Shown piece by piece: positions 63,869-64,000 of a stretch of DNA of 64,000 nt. The stretch spans positions 310,001 through 374,000 of the forward strand of contig NC_012804.1 in assembly GCF_000022365.1 (NCBI RefSeq). The letters are read 5' to 3'. Under the pieces are notes generated by a model. That model searched no databases. It was not told where the DNA came from and saw only the letters and a program-made list of their open reading frames with translations. The position numbers were made by a program, and so were the translations under genes. How positions within the stretch are numbered: the stretch's first letter is position 1; every line of letters starts with the position of its first letter. This stretch comes from Thermococcus gammatolerans EJ3 (GTDB lineage: Archaea > Methanobacteriota_B > Thermococci > Thermococcales > Thermococcaceae).

Positions 63869-64000
63869 TCAGCCTTCAAAAACCCTCCTTCCAGCCACGT
63901 AGGTTTCCTCAACCTCAAGTTTTTCGTTTAGAACGACGAAGTCAGCCCTGCTTCCGGGCCTTATGATGCCGATGTCCTCCCTGCCCAGGGCCCTGGCCGG
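63869..64000 (-). CDS. NagA-like amidohydrolase, C-terminal part only
   Basis: Only the last 43 codons are inside the window. They read ARALGREDIGIIRPGSRADFVVLNEKLEVEETYVAGRRVF, the closing beta domain typical of N-acetylglucosamine-6-phosphate deacetylase and related amidohydrolases. The stop is 3 bases from that of the convergent Lrp gene. Its presence supports an amino-sugar function for the locus. Confidence 0.65.
   Translation of the reverse strand, partial: PARALGREDIGIIRPGSRADFVVLNEKLEVEETYVAGRRVFEG

Overview
The window is chromosomal DNA of a hyperthermophilic archaeon of the order Thermococcales, most likely a Thermococcus. The evidence is an aspartate-ligated Pyrococcus-type ferredoxin, archaeal PriS/PriL primase, branched-polyamine synthase BpsA, a four-subunit dye-linked proline dehydrogenase operon, a Tk-SP-like subtilisin, CGP-CTERM surface anchors, archaeal RNase P and SRP RNAs, and promoters with an archaeal TATA box about 25 bases before leaderless starts or GGTG-type ribosome sites. 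Genes are dense and mostly in short operons with ATGA overlaps.

Left part (1-27 kb): a HEAT-repeat protein (cut by the window edge), pyrK-pyrC, a complete oligopeptide ABC transporter (binding protein, two permeases, two ATPases), glutamine synthetase, small membrane and surface proteins, RNase P RNA, the primase operon with a DMT exporter, a group of small conserved genes (ACT regulator, acylphosphatase, CutA, DUF99), a probable C/D box sRNA, UspA, GcvT, two tRNAs with encoded CCA (Gly-TCC, Phe-GAA), queC joined to an AbrB/PIN toxin-antitoxin pair, and pyrD.

Middle (27-45.5 kb): SRP RNA, the proline dehydrogenase operon (beta-subunit gene frameshifted), UMP kinase, a second toxin-antitoxin pair (RHH/PIN), CoA-disulfide reductase, a membrane protein fused to an endonuclease/exonuclease/phosphatase domain, Tpt1, an MFS transporter with a palindromic upstream site, a secreted subtilisin, an alpha/alpha-toroid surface protein, a nucleotidyltransferase overlapping bpsA, a PP-loop ATPase, a MIP18-type protein and ferredoxin.

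AT-rich island (about 45.5-50.2 kb): two divergent surface-protein genes, a 964-residue LamG-like protein and a frameshifted amidotransferase-like/coiled-coil protein. Both end in atypical CG(L/V) versions of the CGP-CTERM signal and are flanked by gene scraps. This looks like a laterally variable cell-surface locus.

Right part (50.2-64 kb): nicotinate phosphoribosyltransferase, a UPF0282 metallo-hydrolase, then a sugar or amino-sugar utilisation locus. Its leftward operon encodes a CGP-anchored binding protein, two permeases, a seven-helix membrane protein, a BadF-type sugar kinase and a DUF917 protein. A GlmD-like SIS protein is divergent from a rightward operon of a TIM-barrel glycosidase-like protein, a sugar isomerase/epimerase and a Gfo/Idh/MocA oxidoreductase. 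An Lrp-type regulator and a NagA-like amidohydrolase (cut by the window edge) follow. The transporter has no ATPase genes here, and the enzyme combination does not match a pathway I can name. It is the best candidate for an undescribed system in the window.
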